From NCBI RefSeq assembly GCF_030269925.1, contig NC_085117.1:10230731-10294730 (forward strand): DNA of 64,000 nt, written 5' to 3'. Position numbers and translations under genes: made by a program. The DNA is from Bombyx mori. Its lineage: Eukaryota; Arthropoda; Insecta; Lepidoptera; Bombycidae. Position 1 is the stretch's first letter. Every line of letters begins with the position of its first letter. The notes under the pieces are model-generated. The model had not been told where the DNA came from. It saw only the letters and a list, made by a program, of their open reading frames with translations, and searched no databases. Shown piece after piece: positions 42,301-57,300 of the stretch.

Positions 42301-45300
42301 TGTGTCATTTGGTAAAGTATAAAAATAAAGTTCAGTTGTTACTTTATGTAGTTCGGGTTGGCCTTTACAATAAGACCCAGGTATCTCTGGACTTCGCCGC
42401 AACCACAGACTACTCAGATATTATTGTAAAAATTTTGTTGTGCTTTAGTAAAAAACAGAGCCATCTTTAGCGTTTCCTGAGTAATAGCAGTTAATCAACG
42501 TAAAGCAAAAAAAAAGTGATTTGAGTTACCATCATCGAAATGATAGAGGTAAAAGCGAGTGAGTTCGATGACTGTAGACGTTACATTGTCTACATATAAA
42601 TAGTCTTTGAATTAGTTATCTGTTTAATTGCATAGAGTCGGTTTTCCACTTAGGTTAAAGTGAAATTACATGTAATATATCCTAATTTTAATAAAAAAAA
42701 TACCTTTATTCAGTGGTCCGTGACCACGAAAATCGAAAAGTATACAAAAAATCGGAAATAATAAAAATGAAAATACTAAACACGAGATTAAGTCGTCAAA
42801 GTATTTTTTTATTATATTCACGACTCACGAATACAAAAGTAAATAATAATTTATCCTAAATACAGTTAGTACGTGTTGTTTTTAAATGTAATGTATTATT
42901 TATTTCAATCAATTGTTTCAGAACTCGAATTCATAAAAGATTAAAGCGCTTAGCGATATTATTAGGTTTTTTTTAAAATTCTAGTGCACAAATGTTGTAT
43001 TTTGTATTGTAAAATGAGTTCGTGAATAAAAAACTTCTATTTCAAATCATTACTTTGCATTCATTACGTTGCTTTTTAAATATTTAACTTATATTCACTA
43101 AATTTAATTTTTTAGTCGACTTAATTGGGTTAATCGACTAAAAAGGCGATTAAAAAGATTTTTTTTGCTGAATTTTGTGTCTGATATGACGATGACTTTT
43201 ATCGACACATAGAAACAGTTCTGTAAGACTTACATTATAATCGTTTGTACGTAAACGTACATTACGTGACCGAGGTTGTTAGTTTTATTGTCTTATGATT
43301 ACTGTATGATAAGACTGATGAGAACTTTCTAGCACGTTCTTTAGGCAATTCAAACATAGAAATCATATTATCATAAATCGCTAAACTGTATGTTATTATA
43401 AAACTTTGATATCCGTTTCGAATATATTTTTGTTTGAGCCTCTGTAAAGTACAAAGTAAATAATTATTTTAATCTCATGTTGGTAATATTAAGTGGGACT
43501 TTGCAGAGAGTTTCAATTTTATGAAAATTTAAAATTACCCCATGTAATATGTTAAATTCATAATTTTTCCATCTTGTAACTTTGTTTAGTTAAGTAGGCG
43601 ATGAACAACGCGTATACTCTGCTATACCTACAGCAACAAAAAAGGTTTTCTACTAAGCGCAAAAGAATGTCCGCTTTGACCTTCTAAAGACTTGCATCAT
43701 TGAGGTCGATAGCCGGCGCGCTGTAGACCCAATGCTTTTAGGATCACCCGATTTTGAAATCGTTCCGTCTTTTTTTAAATTACAGTAATAAAATTATGCA
43801 TCGCGAATAATTTTACGTTCGCACAAGAGCTCCGTGAAGCAGCATTTTTAATGGACTTAATTTTAACCCTATTGCAATTAAAATTAAGTTCATTGTCAAG
43901 ATTGTAGTTTTATTTGTTTGTTACTAATTTTATAAATAATGTTGTTAATAAAATCAAGCCAAGTAAAAGATATAAGGATAAATCCGTGTGGATTGCAGTT
44001 CACACACACCACCCATAGACACAGCCCACTGAGTTTCTCGCCGGATCTTCTGTGGGTCGCGTTTCGGATCCGGTGGTAGATTCTGCGAAGCACTACTCTT
44101 GCTAGGGTCAGTGTTAGCAACACTCCGGTTTGAGCCCCGTGAGCTCACCTACACACGTTAGGGTGAAGCTGAAATAGCCTCTCAAGGCTATCAGCATAGG
44201 TAGGGAAAAAAAAAGAACAGTTCACAGTCCTATTTGCAGACCGTTAGGCCTATAACATTTTTTTCAAAACATTATAACCTTTATTTTATTTATTGGATAA
44301 GTTGGTGAACGAACTCACCCACGAAGCTACCTGTTTTTAATTACCTAATTACGTGTAAGCTTTTCATAAATAGCCAGATTTAAAACACGCACTTGCGAAG
44401 ATCTCGATCAAGATAGTTACGATGATAATGTTAGTTCACTGTTCGCACAACTATGTTGCTCTTTATGAAATATCTTTTCAGTCTACCATTAAGATATAAA
44501 ATTTTGATTTCACGATAATTTTGCAACGTTCATATCATATGTTCTCCGATTTCTATTTATTTTAAATAATATTCTTGGAATTTTCTTAGATAAATTTACT
44601 TACTGCCTAAAATAATTGCTGACAATTTTATTGTGATATATTTTTGAAGTCTCTAAACAACTACGTCTTTTTATATTGCCATAAAGTCCATCTAATAGGG
44701 AGTAGTCACCATCGGACATGAGAATTCGCAATGCCAAGGGCACAGCCAAAGCAGTTGTCTACTACTCGCTGCCATTAGGCATTAGGCATTGCATTAGCAA
44801 AACATCATAAACAAGTTTAAAACGTTGCGACGTAGTGTGTATTTTCAGGAAAAAGGAAATGTACGGGGCATAGCCACTGTTACCGCCAATGACGATCAAA
44901 TCTCACTTGTAAAAAGACCTATCATGGCACTGCGGAAGCTCAGAGTTCAGAGTAGAGGAGTTCATCCAGACCTGATGGTACGTGGCAGCAATGAGTTTAG
45001 GCTCACACTGTATACACGCAGCAGTTCCAGATGAAAATACTGAGATTGGTTTTTGTGGCATCGATGCGATACTAACAGGAATTAATTATTTACAGTTAGG
45101 TCCATTAAAGTTACATTAGTCACTACATTCGAATATCAGTAGTTGTGAAGAAACCACATAATTAATAACTACAGGACGGGACGTCCGCTGGGAGTGCCAG
45201 CGAAATCGTCAACAAATGAGATACAGGTGTGCGCTCGCCGTGAAATTGTGTAAGAAAGTGAAGTAGTAAGTACCACGCATCAGCGCCACTTGTAATATCA

Positions 45301-48300
45301 ATGAAATCGTTTATTATAAGATATTTTATCGTTCATATAAATTGAAACATGTTTGCTTTTCTTTTAAATAAACTAAATCGATTATTTTATCACCAAGTCA
45401 ATTGCCTGTGTATACTACGCCACAACTTGGGATTTGATTGGAGCGATTGCAACTTAAACGATTTCTTTGTGACAACCAATTCATAATATCATGAATTGTA
45501 TTGGTTGTATTTTATCACTAAATATACTTTTGTTTTGTTGGTCACTTGGTGCTTTGGTGCGTTTTAATACGCTATAAATTGGAATGTGGTAATGTATTTA
45601 GGCGCACATTTTGGTTATCATTTTTTCGATTCAATTTCATTTGTAAATAGAAATGATACGTTGTTTTTAAAGGTTTTGCGAGCTACAACACCACGTACTG
45701 ATTATTATATTGACAACTTCAACACGACGAAATTGATATAACATGGTGTAAGCTAGAATAGGGTGACGGAGCAGAAATATCCTTGAGTGGAGACCACGTG
45801 CTAGCAAGCGCAGTGTGGGATGGCCAACTACCAGATGAAACCTGGTGAAATCGGTGGGTCACTTTGGATGCTGGTAGCAAAAAACCGTCCGCACTGGAGA
45901 TCGATTAGAGAGGCCTGTGTTCAGTAGTGGACAGCTATAGACTGAGAGGGTGATGAAGCTAGAATAGACCACACCTTTTTGTTTTCCTACCAATGCTGAT
46001 AGCCTTGAAAGGCTATTTCAGCTTCACCCTAACGTGTAGGTGAGCTCACGAGGCTCAAACCGAGAGTGTTGCTAACACTGGCCCTAGCGAGAGCAGTGCT
46101 TCGCAGAATCTACCACCGGATCGAAAACGCGACTTACTGAGAAGATCCGGCGAGAAACTCAGTGGGCTGTGTCTATAGGTTACACCTCGTTTAGTAACGT
46201 GGTATGTTTAATAATATTACTGAAGTCTTTTTTTTTTGACATTTCAATTTCTCAACTTTCGAAGTGTAAGGTATACGACAAAGGGAAGATCTTCCACCGA
46301 GCGGGCGGACATTGCTTGGTAGACCGACCGGAACTTGTATATATGCAAGCTTATCTTGAAAATGTCGTAAGCGAGATTCAGGCATCTGTTAAATATCTTG
46401 CGTGGTATGATGACTACCGCCACACGAAGGTTCTTTTGACCACACTGAAGATGTTGGAGGCGAATATATTTCAGGTAATCAGAAATGGTAAATTGGGTTT
46501 GAAATCGTGAGCGTGCACTACCGCTAAGAATTTTTATGGGCGGACGCTCAAACCTGCATCACCGTGCATCATGATATTTAACGACTATTGTTTATTGCTG
46601 AAACTCTAGAGTGGTTATAACTTCTGTTATTTTTATATATATATTTTTTTTAATTGCAAAATAAAAACAACCGTTTGGAAAGTCGACAAATTGTTACAAT
46701 AAACACTTCCAAACATGACCTTGGTCTGAGCGTTTTTAGGAGCAGTGAATGCTCCATTATTGTTATAGATATTTGTTTGATGTTTAATATGTTTGACATT
46801 ATTAAACGTGAGATTCGAAAAATATTTTGAAATCATAAATGTTTTTTTTTTATTATGCTATTTTGGATCTCAGGGTCTATACTCAGTGTTATGTGATAGG
46901 CAATTGAAATTAAAATAAAGTATTGTTGGTATTTAAATTAAGTATGGTCCACTTTTCACATGGGTTTTTTTTCCATAGATGGGTGGACGAACTCACAGCC
47001 CTCCTGGTGTTAAGTGGTTACCGGAGCCCATAGACATCTAAAACGTCCACTAACAGTAGGTGTAAAGTTATAATGGTGGGACTAGTTAACATTATGGTTG
47101 AGATTGTACGGATAGAAGGACATCTGATGATTTAGTAGGAATATTTGGCTAAAGTCAGCTTGCTATTATGAATCAATGTAACATTTGTATGCGATGGAAA
47201 AATTTGCGTCTACAACCCCTCCATCTAAATCGAGCCGTAAGACGAAAGAAAGCAGCGACAATTTCATTCATTACGATTTCGTAGATAACAACTTACATTA
47301 TTACACATAATGAGTTACATATCTTTCATAACTAAGTCTGTAGGAAACGGTGATGTTACACAATTTCCGCTACTGAAGAATTTTGATATTTTCAATTAAG
47401 ATCACGTAAGAATAGGTTTAAATTTTAAAGGTGTAGTGTATCCAATTGGAATTTTCTGATTCGTATACTGATATTGTTCGGTTTTCTTTCGTCATATTAA
47501 TTCATTTAGGTACACTATCGTTTTGTTGACAGTTTTATTTTAAGTTCAAATGATTAGAAACGGTAGTCTCAATATAAAAAAAATGTCAACGTCGTGTTTT
47601 CTAATAATTTCAAAAAGTTTACACAGCTTAGACAGTGCGGTCAAAATACAGAAAACAAGGAGTTCGTATTGTATAGAATACCAATCATTACAAAATTTTA
47701 AGTTTTGTTAGAGATGAGTTATATGCGAAAACAGAAAAATTTGGAATCTGAGAACACTAAAATTTTAATATAATTTAATATAATTAAATTATATAAATTA
47801 ATTAAATTTAATATTATTAAATTATTTAGAGAAATTCCACATAGCTGCGAATTACAAAATCAAATTTTACAAAATGTACCTAGCTTTTAGGAGTTACAAA
47901 GAATTGTAAAAACGGAATTACCATAATAAAATCTGTATATTCTGACAATGGATAAAGTGGATAAGACATCAGGCGCGTCTAATGCTAAGTAGTTTCTGGA
48001 CAATATAGCCTGATGGTAAGTAGTTTCTGGACAATATAGCCTGATGCTAAATAGTTTCTGTATAATATAAATACTACTATTGTTGCAGCCCAATTTAAGA
48101 ATGCAGAAAGCACGATAGCTTCCCGGCAGAAATAGGTTTGAAACTTACACAACGTAAAAAATACATTGTGTATGACTTACAACGACTATATCAAATATGT
48201 ATTAGAACCAAGAAAAGCAAGTAAAATGGCGAGTCTATATGTACTTTGTAGACATAAGTATAGAAATTAAGTCATTCATTGCAGATTTCTAAGATAATGA

Positions 48301-51300
48301 TTATAAATTATGTTGATTTTAGAATATAAAATTAATTGGACACTCGGCCCTCAAATAATTTTTATAAGCAATCAAGCTGTAGTTTTTATTTTTTGTCATT
48401 GCTACATATAAATGACCCTGTATGTATAGTAATTTTAATTTCGTGACTTCTTCTTTTGTACAAACAGAGCTTTGTTGGTAGGCCAAACGAAACTACAACC
48501 CTATATAATCCGATTATTTAATATCATTGCTTGTAAATTAATTAAACAATAACAGAAATAATGAAAAAAAAAACCTCTTCATTTATTGTTGCCAATAAAA
48601 AAAAACACGTTAGATCTTAATCATACATTCTAGAAAACTATATCATCGGTGGATTATTCAGTCGCAAAAATACAAATACCTGTAGGGACGCTTTCTGTAA
48701 TGCATGTAAACACCGTTACGCTCCAGCTTTACGTCAAATTTTGCCTCCAATTAAAACACACGCGATGGTTCGTTCACACGGAACGAAACGATTTTAGGCC
48801 ATCACGTACAAACAAAACACAACACTAGAGTTTTGACGTTTCGTAAATTCAAATTGGGTTCGCCACCGGCACACGCCTCGGATCCCCGGCGGCGTTTGAC
48901 TGACTGACGCATCATCGCCGTGGTCGCAGTGGTATGGCTTTGGGCCGGTCAGCCAACGCGGTATGATAATATCTATGAATTATCCACAATAAGGCCTTGT
49001 CCGTACTGCGATATTTCACCGCACGTTTTTTTTTTCTCGTAATTCTGTAACACATTTAATCCTATAGGAGTAGCCGCACTGGCGATAAAAAAAACCATGC
49101 GGGAAAAAAATCTGTGACTTGATGCAAATTGTACTACGAAAATTCGCGCGTTTTGCTCAGTTTGATTGGTCTCAATGCCATAAGTGGGTGAATCCAACGT
49201 TCATGACATCTTTTGATACGTCTGTCAGGCCGCCTTAGTATGAGATAAATTAAAATATGTTCGGTTGTCGATTTTAGACGTGCGTCTCAGCCGAGAACTG
49301 AATTAAACTGACAAAAATAATAGGAAATTTTATTCGCAGTGCGTACTATAATATAGGTGTAATTCCGATCGGGGAATTTAATACGCGAGAATAAAAACCA
49401 CACGGTGAAATATCGCTGTGCGGACAGGCCCTTACAGTTGCCCGCTAAAACAGTCCGCCGGTTTTAAATTATTAAGCAGGTAGCTTGGTCGGTGGACGGA
49501 CGGATGCACTATGGCATGCTCGTGGAATAGTTTGAATACTAAGCATGTAACACGAGATGGAAATAGAACGTCACTTTTCATTGTTGTTGACTTTTGTGAA
49601 GGCATCCATTGAAAAGTTGTTACGCTTTTATGCTCTTTGCCAACTGTACATTTTAGTTTTGCCTTTTTTTTCCTGCCTATGCTGATCGCCTTGAGAGGCT
49701 ATTTCAGCTTCTCCTTGACGTGTAGGTGAGCTCACGGGGCTCAAACCAGTGTTGCTAATACTGGCCCTAGCAAGAGCAGTGCTTCGCAGAATCTACCACC
49801 GGCTCGGAAACGCGACCTACTGAGAAGATCCGGCGAGAAGCTCAGTGGGCTGTGTCTATGGGTTAATTTACTCGTCCGGCACTTCGTTGCAAGCGACGGA
49901 TTCGGCGAGGAGGGTGACCGGTGCTTGAGGTACCTAAAAGCACCGTTATTGGATCGGGAGGATCCGTAATGTGTTTAGGGCGACGTCGACTGTTTACCAA
50001 TCGACCCACCGGATCAGGTCTGATTTTAACTAATGAATTATATTTAGTTCTCACTTATAATAAATGAATCATCATCGTCGTCGTGTTTTACGGATTGAAA
50101 TAATTAATAAAAATAAACGTATGATACGACGTTTGCCTAACTCATATTTTATGGTGTGTGTAGCAATATAGTTGTATGGCGCAATATTGGATGTTAGGTA
50201 CTACGTTTTCGTCCATCAATCGGTTAAATCACCCATGAATGTAATGAAATTATATACACGATCTATTCTTTGGCGTACCGTACAAATTAAATGTCTTGAA
50301 CAAAGGTTACGATTATACATACAATTACTTTACCTTTTCAAGGTAAATGTAGGAAAAAATTAGTTATTTTTTGCTCTGAATGGAATTTTTTTTTTAATAT
50401 TTTTTGTGAGACTAGATGTTAAGTGTTTACTGGAGCTCATAGACATCAACAACGTTAATGTCACAATGAAAAGAAAGGGTACTTTATTTGACCTGTTTCT
50501 GACTCTATCGAACGATTGACATATCGGAATATTTCTATGTAATTCAAACAAAGTTTAAAACGTCCGATTCACGTGAAAATTTGCACATTATCAAGGACCA
50601 ATACAATAATTTTATTATTTTCACGTTTTATTTATACCCAAAACCATTAGAATACAAAAACGTGAATTTAATCTTTATTTCTGTTTGATGCTTAAGCCTT
50701 TTTATGTTTTTTATACATTTAGAATAGGTACTTATTATAATAAATGTATTTACGTAAAATGGGTTCTCACGCGTTAAAGTTATTCTACGAGGCCAGGGTA
50801 CTTAAAATCATAATCTATCTGAGATGGTAACGAATAATAATATTTTATACACCGATATTGTTATCATTTGCAAAAATCCTAACACAACTTTTGATTTTTC
50901 TCTTTAAAACCATGCTCGAAGTCATCTTTTAGTGCACAATGCACATGAGGTCGCATTCTGTAGAATTTAAAAAGTGTTCTTTTTTTACATACATCACCTA
51001 AAGAAATTTAAAGAATACTAGTTACAATAATACTCTAGCTATTATTACATTGAAAAATACTAGTTAAAGTTTCCCCTTATCGTTTGTTGTTATACCGAAA
51101 ATTAAAATTGGATTTTTCTAACACAGATTATTAGTTCGCACATAGTAGTATTTGTTAAAACTAAGCTGCCACATTCAGGTCTGTTGCAACAGTCCAACTC
51201 AGTTGAAGGCAGCCGCGTGGAACATACAATACACTTCACATTTACAAGCATATATATACTACATATTATTATAATCAAAATAAAACGATATGATTCATTA

Positions 51301-54300
51301 CGAAATTTCAAAGAACATAGTAAGCAGTTATAGGTTTTGATCAGTTACAAGGGCGGATCCAGCTTTGGTGCCAGGAGGGGGTCACATAGTCATGGTCAAG
51401 TCAAGAACTTATAATTTAATTTTGATAACAATAGATACAAGTAAAAAGTAGGTATTTTATTATAAGCACATTAAAGGTATAAAGAAATTTTAGTTTTTTA
51501 ACTTAGAACTATGTTATGATATGTTGAAGTTTAGTCGTTCCGATTCCGATTGAGGTTAGGATTCAATTTGAGGCAGGCCTAGCTAGACGTTACGTAGTCG
51601 ACAAGCGCGCGCGAGTGTGGCGCGGTAAAATTCAAATTTTTGATGCGTTCGTTCCCAAACATTTGCCATCATACAAAGTTATTATATTATATTAAATTAA
51701 TTAAGGAGCAACAATATACCTAGTCTTGCCATAAATACTGAAACAAAGGAAAAAAAAATTCTATTGCAAATAACATTTATTACTTTTACAGTGTGTTAGT
51801 TTAATACATAAATATAAAACAATTTAAAGTATAAAAAGCTTATTCGAAGTGGTCTCCATTGGCTGCAATACAGTCCTTTAAACGTTGAGGCCAGTTATCA
51901 ATAGAAGCACGCACTCTTTCCATGGGAAAAATTTTCACTGCTAATCGTGCGGATTGTTTTAGGGACTCCAAATTATCATGGCGTTTAGAGCAAGCCGTAC
52001 TCTCTAAAACTGACCATAAATCATAATCCAGCGGATTAAGATCGGGACTAGACGACAGTCAGTCTTCAGCTCTGATGTAGTCCGAAACGTTCGTTTCCAA
52101 CCAAGCTGCGTAAACCGAGCTTTATGACCTGGCGCCGAGTCTTGCTGGAAGGACCATTCTTGATTATTGAACATGGTGTTGTTAAGGGGCTTCACTACCT
52201 TCTCAAGAATCGTATCTTGATACACTTGTGCCGATGTTTTGATACCTTTTTCACAAAAGTATGGCTCAGTCACTCCTTCATGGCTAATACCCCACCAAAC
52301 CATCACTGAAGTCGGATAGTGCCCACGTTGCACTCTGTCGACTAATTGGGAAGCTTCCTTAGAGCTTTGAGCATAAATACGGTCATTTTGTTTGTTAAAA
52401 TGTTGCTCAATTGTAAAAAAAATCTCATCCGTAAATAACATTTTTCTGTGACCTCCCTTTGCTAGTTGTTTCGATTTTACCCCCCATTCTCTTTTAAATT
52501 ATCAGTTAAGAAATGACCACTAGGTCTCTTATAGGCTGCAAGTCTTAAGTCATCTTTTAAAATACGCGACATGGTTCTCGGTGCTATCTTCATCTCCCGA
52601 GATAAAATCTTTTGCTTTCGGACAGGATTTCTTCGAATTCTTTCCCTTACTGCTTTGACCACCTTTTTCGTACGAACACTACGTGGACGGTTAGATATTT
52701 TTCGGTCACAAACAGAGGAGGTCTCATTGCACCTATTAATAGCCCGGTACACAAACATTTTACTAATACCAAGCGTATGGAGAGTTTTAAAAATTGCATT
52801 TGGCTCCATACCTACTTTGCGTAATGCAATCACAGCGATTCGGTTTTCTTTATCACCCCACTCCATTTTAATATCTCAAAATATTGTACAATGTATTGGC
52901 GCCAAAATGAGAAAACTCAATGAGCAATCATATAAAAATGACAGATTCCAAATTCAAATGTAATATTTTGTTTATTTTTAATTGTAACAGTATTTATGGC
53001 CAGACTAAGTATTGTGTCCTTAAATCATTATGTTCAATATGTGGTCCACCTAGGTCCTGGGACCAGCTCAGGGGGGGGTCATGACCCCCATGACCCCCCC
53101 CCTGGATCCGCCCTTGATCAGTTAGTTATAAATAATAGATATTTTACTAAAATACTGTTTGTTGTATATGTACTTACTTTATTGATTTAAAATCTGATGT
53201 TTCGAATAGTTTAGTTATGGTTGTAACGTAAAATCAAAGTTTTAGTGTAGTTTACAATAATAAAATGCAAATCAACCAAAAATCGACGATTTAAAAGAAA
53301 CAGATAAATCCTTCATTATGGCACGGTGCAATGGATATACTGCAGGGTTGCCAGATTTTTTTTCAGCCTATAAGGGGCACTTTTTTTGCCCGGGACAAAT
53401 AAAAAACAAAATTATATCAAATCAAATCAAAAATTTTTTATTCAACATAAATGAAAGTACATACTTGTTGAACGTCAAAAGAACTACCGCCAATTCACAA
53501 GAACTAGCCTCCGTCCTGAGAAGAATTGGCAAGAAACTCAGCGGGCATGTCTTTTTTTTTACATATAAAATTATTATTTATTTATTTTTTAATATTATTA
53601 TTTTTTTAAATATGAATTTTTTACACTGAGTATTATAACGTAACAATTACTACAATATTGAAATGCCTGGAGCGAGCAACTCATTCCCACTTTGTGCAAT
53701 CTTCTAGATAATCATTGACTTTATAGTAAGCTTTATTGCACAGATGTTCTTTAATAGTTTTCTTAAACCTATGTATATGTAGGTTCTGAACATCATGTGG
53801 GATTTTGTTGTACAGGCGCACAGACAAACACCCGAATGAATTTCGTATCTTATGTAACCTACTCATCGGCACAACAAGCTTGTGTTTGTTCCTAGTATTT
53901 CTATTATGTATGTCCGACTGTTTAGGAAACTCCTCAATATGTTTACGAACATACATCAAATTTTCAAAAATGTACTGGGATGGCATAGTGAGAACTTTAA
54001 TTTCTTTAAATTTCTCCCTCAGGGATTCCCTTGAGTGCATGTTATAAATAGCACGTATAGCTCTTTTCTGCAGAATAAATATCATTTCTACATCGGCCGC
54101 ATTGCCCCATAGCAAAATGCCATAGGACATGACACTGTGGAAGTAACTAAAGTAAACTAAACGAGCCGTGTCCGCGTTTGTTAACATTCTAATTTTTTTT
54201 ACTGCGTATGCTGCAGAGCTGAGCTTACTCGCCAATTTATGAATATGAGGTCCCCACTGCAGTTTGGAGTCCACTGTTATACCAAGAAATACGGTTGACT

Positions 54301-57300
54301 CAACAAGCTCCAATGATTCCTCAGAAACAATTACATCACTATCCACTTGTCTCACATTTAAAGATGGTTTAATACATTTTAAAGTAAATTTAATACATTT
54401 AGTTTTCTTACTATTCAATAATAGGTTATTGATACGGAACCAATGAACCACACACGAAATCGCATCATTCACTTCGTCATAGACTTGTAGTTGTCGTTTA
54501 ATTTTAAATAATAAAGATGTATCATCTGCGAATAATACGACCTCGTGTCGGGACTCAATAAAACTAGGTAAATCGTTTATATATATTAGAAATAAAAAAG
54601 GACCCAAAATGGAACCCTGAGGTACACCCATTTTCAACAAGGTGCCTGAAGATCTATTACCTTTCACATCTACTGTTTGTATCCGTCCTGATAAATAGGA
54701 AGTAATAAGTTCCAATGCACCATCCCTAATACCATAGTGATGTAGTTTCCTCACCAATGTTTCATGTTCAACACAGTCAAATGCTTTGGATAAGTCACAG
54801 AAAATTCCAAGACAATCATGCGATTCCTCCCAAGATTTAAAAATATTTTTGACTAGATAAGCACCTGCATCAGTTGTAGAGCGACCCCTGGTAAACCCGA
54901 ATTGTTTATTATGAAGCAGGTTATTTGAATTAAAATGTTCTAAAAGTTGGGTCAAAATAATTTTTTCAAAAATTTTACTCAACGTAGGGAGTACTGAAAT
55001 AGGTCTATAGTTAGAGGGGTCATCAGTACTACCAGATTTAAAAAGAGGAATCACTTTACTATGTTTCATTAAGTCAGGAAATACACCACACCTAATACAG
55101 TCATTAAAAATACTAACAAGATGAGGAGCAATAATGTCTATTACAGACTTCAAAATCTTTACTGATATTCCCCACAAGTCAGCTGTATTTTTTACATTAA
55201 GGCTATTAAAACTTTTTATTATACTTTTTATTATATAGAGTGACATTCTTAATTTTTTTATATTTCTCCGAGGAGCAAGTCAGTTTTAACATATTTTTAT
55301 CGGTCTTAACATATTTATAAAAATCGATACAATTATAATCGTACGGTTCGAATACGGGACAGTCAGTCCCGCCGGGACATTGTGAACTAAGCCTAAAATA
55401 CGGGACGTCACGGAAAATACGGGACGTCTGGCCACCCTAGATATAACCCAAGTAAACCAAGGAGAGCAGACGTCAACCAGGAAGCTGGTCGTAAGACTCA
55501 TCCCAAATTGCTATGCAGCAATAATAAGAGAACATACTGAGAAAAAAAAGGTCGATTTTTTTTAGTACACTTCTAGTATACGCTTTGTATTACCGCACTT
55601 ACAAAATTACCTTACCAATGTACTTACTTAGCATTGAATTTCTAACCGCAATCAACACGAATTGTTGAATATGTCGCAACAGTGACGGCCACTGGTCTTA
55701 TTTACAGTACGTGACTGTGCAGTTCATAGCGACTGATATTTTGTATAATCATACATATAATCACACAGAATACCACGGTCGTAGAATGATGTAGATAGAC
55801 CAATCTTATGTTACCGCATTATTCGAAACATGACGTGTTGTTTGAGAAAAAATTCGCTTTTATACCAGTACTTTTTTATGCATGTATTTATTGGAGTCTC
55901 CACTATAGGTTATAGATAAATTTATTATTTAAAAACTCGTCTCCTAAAAATAGTGGCATAAATAGATTTTAGATATTATCAGAGCACATTTAGAAACATT
56001 TGATTGGTGGAAAATAATGTCATGTCCCTTTTTTTTCTATCTAATCTTTGGTACCCTAAGGGGCTATCCAGACGTCTAGCGCTAGGTGAGCTCCCAGACT
56101 TAACTTGAGAGAATTTCTAACACCGGCCCTAGCAAGGTCTCAGGCCCAAGGTCTCATTTGGAGGCGCTAGGGCAGCTGTTAGCAAAACCCACCCCTCCTG
56201 GCCGAGCCTTTGCTCGCCCTCCTGTCCTGGTGAAACTGGAAAGGCCTTCGGGCCACCAGTAATCCCTCATTCATAAAAGAAAAATTCGAGATCAAACTGT
56301 AAAAATAGTTTTATGTTTTTTTTTTTTTTTTTTTTTTTTTATTGCTTAGATGGGTGGACGAGCTCACAGCCCACCTGATGTTAAGTGGTTACTGGAGCCC
56401 ATAGACATCTACAACGTAGACGCGCCACCCACCTTGAGATACAAGTTCTAAAGTCTCAGTATAGTTACAACGGCTACCCCACCCTTCAAACCGAAACGCA
56501 TTACTGCTTCACGGCAGAAATAAGCAGGGCGGTGGTACCTATCCGCGCGGACTCACAAGAGGTCCTACCACCAGTAATTACGCAAATTATAATTTTGCGG
56601 GTTTGATTTTTATTACACGATGTTATTCCTTCACCGTGGAAGTCAATCCTGAACATTTGTTGAGTACATATTTCATTACAAAAATTGGTACCCGCCTGCG
56701 GGATTCGAACACCGGTGCATCGCTTCAACACGAATGCACCGGACGTCTTATCCTTTAGGCCACGACGAATTCGAACTACTATACGTGACCCGAAAAAAAC
56801 ACCCTATCTTGATTACGATTAAAACTATTTTTGCTCAATCGTCTGTGGTGATCACGTAATTGTAACAAATTCGGAACGTCGAAAATAATGAAATGAAAAT
56901 AATAAACGCGAAATCAAACCGTAAATTTAGTTTTAATAATATACTACGACACGTGAAAATCAAAAGAAATAATAATCCTGATTCATTTCTTTTTCAATTT
57001 AAAGTCTCACTCGTTTCAAACATTAAGGAAGCAATTCTACATGTTTAGTGTGGGAACTTTAAATTAGTTATAGCAAGCTGACGTATCAATTATTATTTTA
57101 GGCAGTTCACCTTCAAAAACACACACGATCGCGACTCGATCCGCGCTAGTGTCTCAAAATGGTAACAGTATTGTTTTTAGCAGACTATCCATACGAACGA
57201 ATGACGTAATTGTATTTAATAGTTAAAGCGAAAGCAATAAAGTCTAAAATCGATTAGCAGGTTCTGAAATAGCTGCAAGGGTATTGTTTCGGCTGAGACA

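Larger units (their letters stand above)
51348..53116. mobile_element. hAT-like non-autonomous element, split by a maT element
   Basis: Inverted ends CAAGGGCGGATCCAG at 51348 and CTGGATCCGCCCTTG ending at 53116 are perfect over 15 bp. The 8-bp duplication ATCAGTTA at 51340-51347 and 53117-53124 is also perfect, as expected for hAT. The element's own sequence is 51348-51722 plus 53008-53116, with a C/G-homopolymer inverted repeat near the right end. No transposase. Confidence 0.85.
53343..55439. mobile_element. Putative hAT-like element split by a LINE
   Basis: CAGGGTTGCCAGA at 53343 and, read from the right, TAGGGTGGCCAGAC ending at 55439 are inverted ends. CGGGAC-type motifs occur near both ends. 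Flanks share GATATA but not a full 8 bp. The short outer arms enclose the LINE at 53404-55285. Less certain than the neighbouring nested pair. Confidence 0.45.

Noticed and set aside
43896..44148. Minus-strand frames within 43.9-44.1 kb
   Set aside because: They lie in the BMC1-like LINE fragment and are not genes.
53681..55246. RT frame considered as an endogenous retrovirus or LTR element
   Set aside because: No protease, RNase H, integrase or LTRs. The motifs and microsatellite tail fit a non-LTR LINE.
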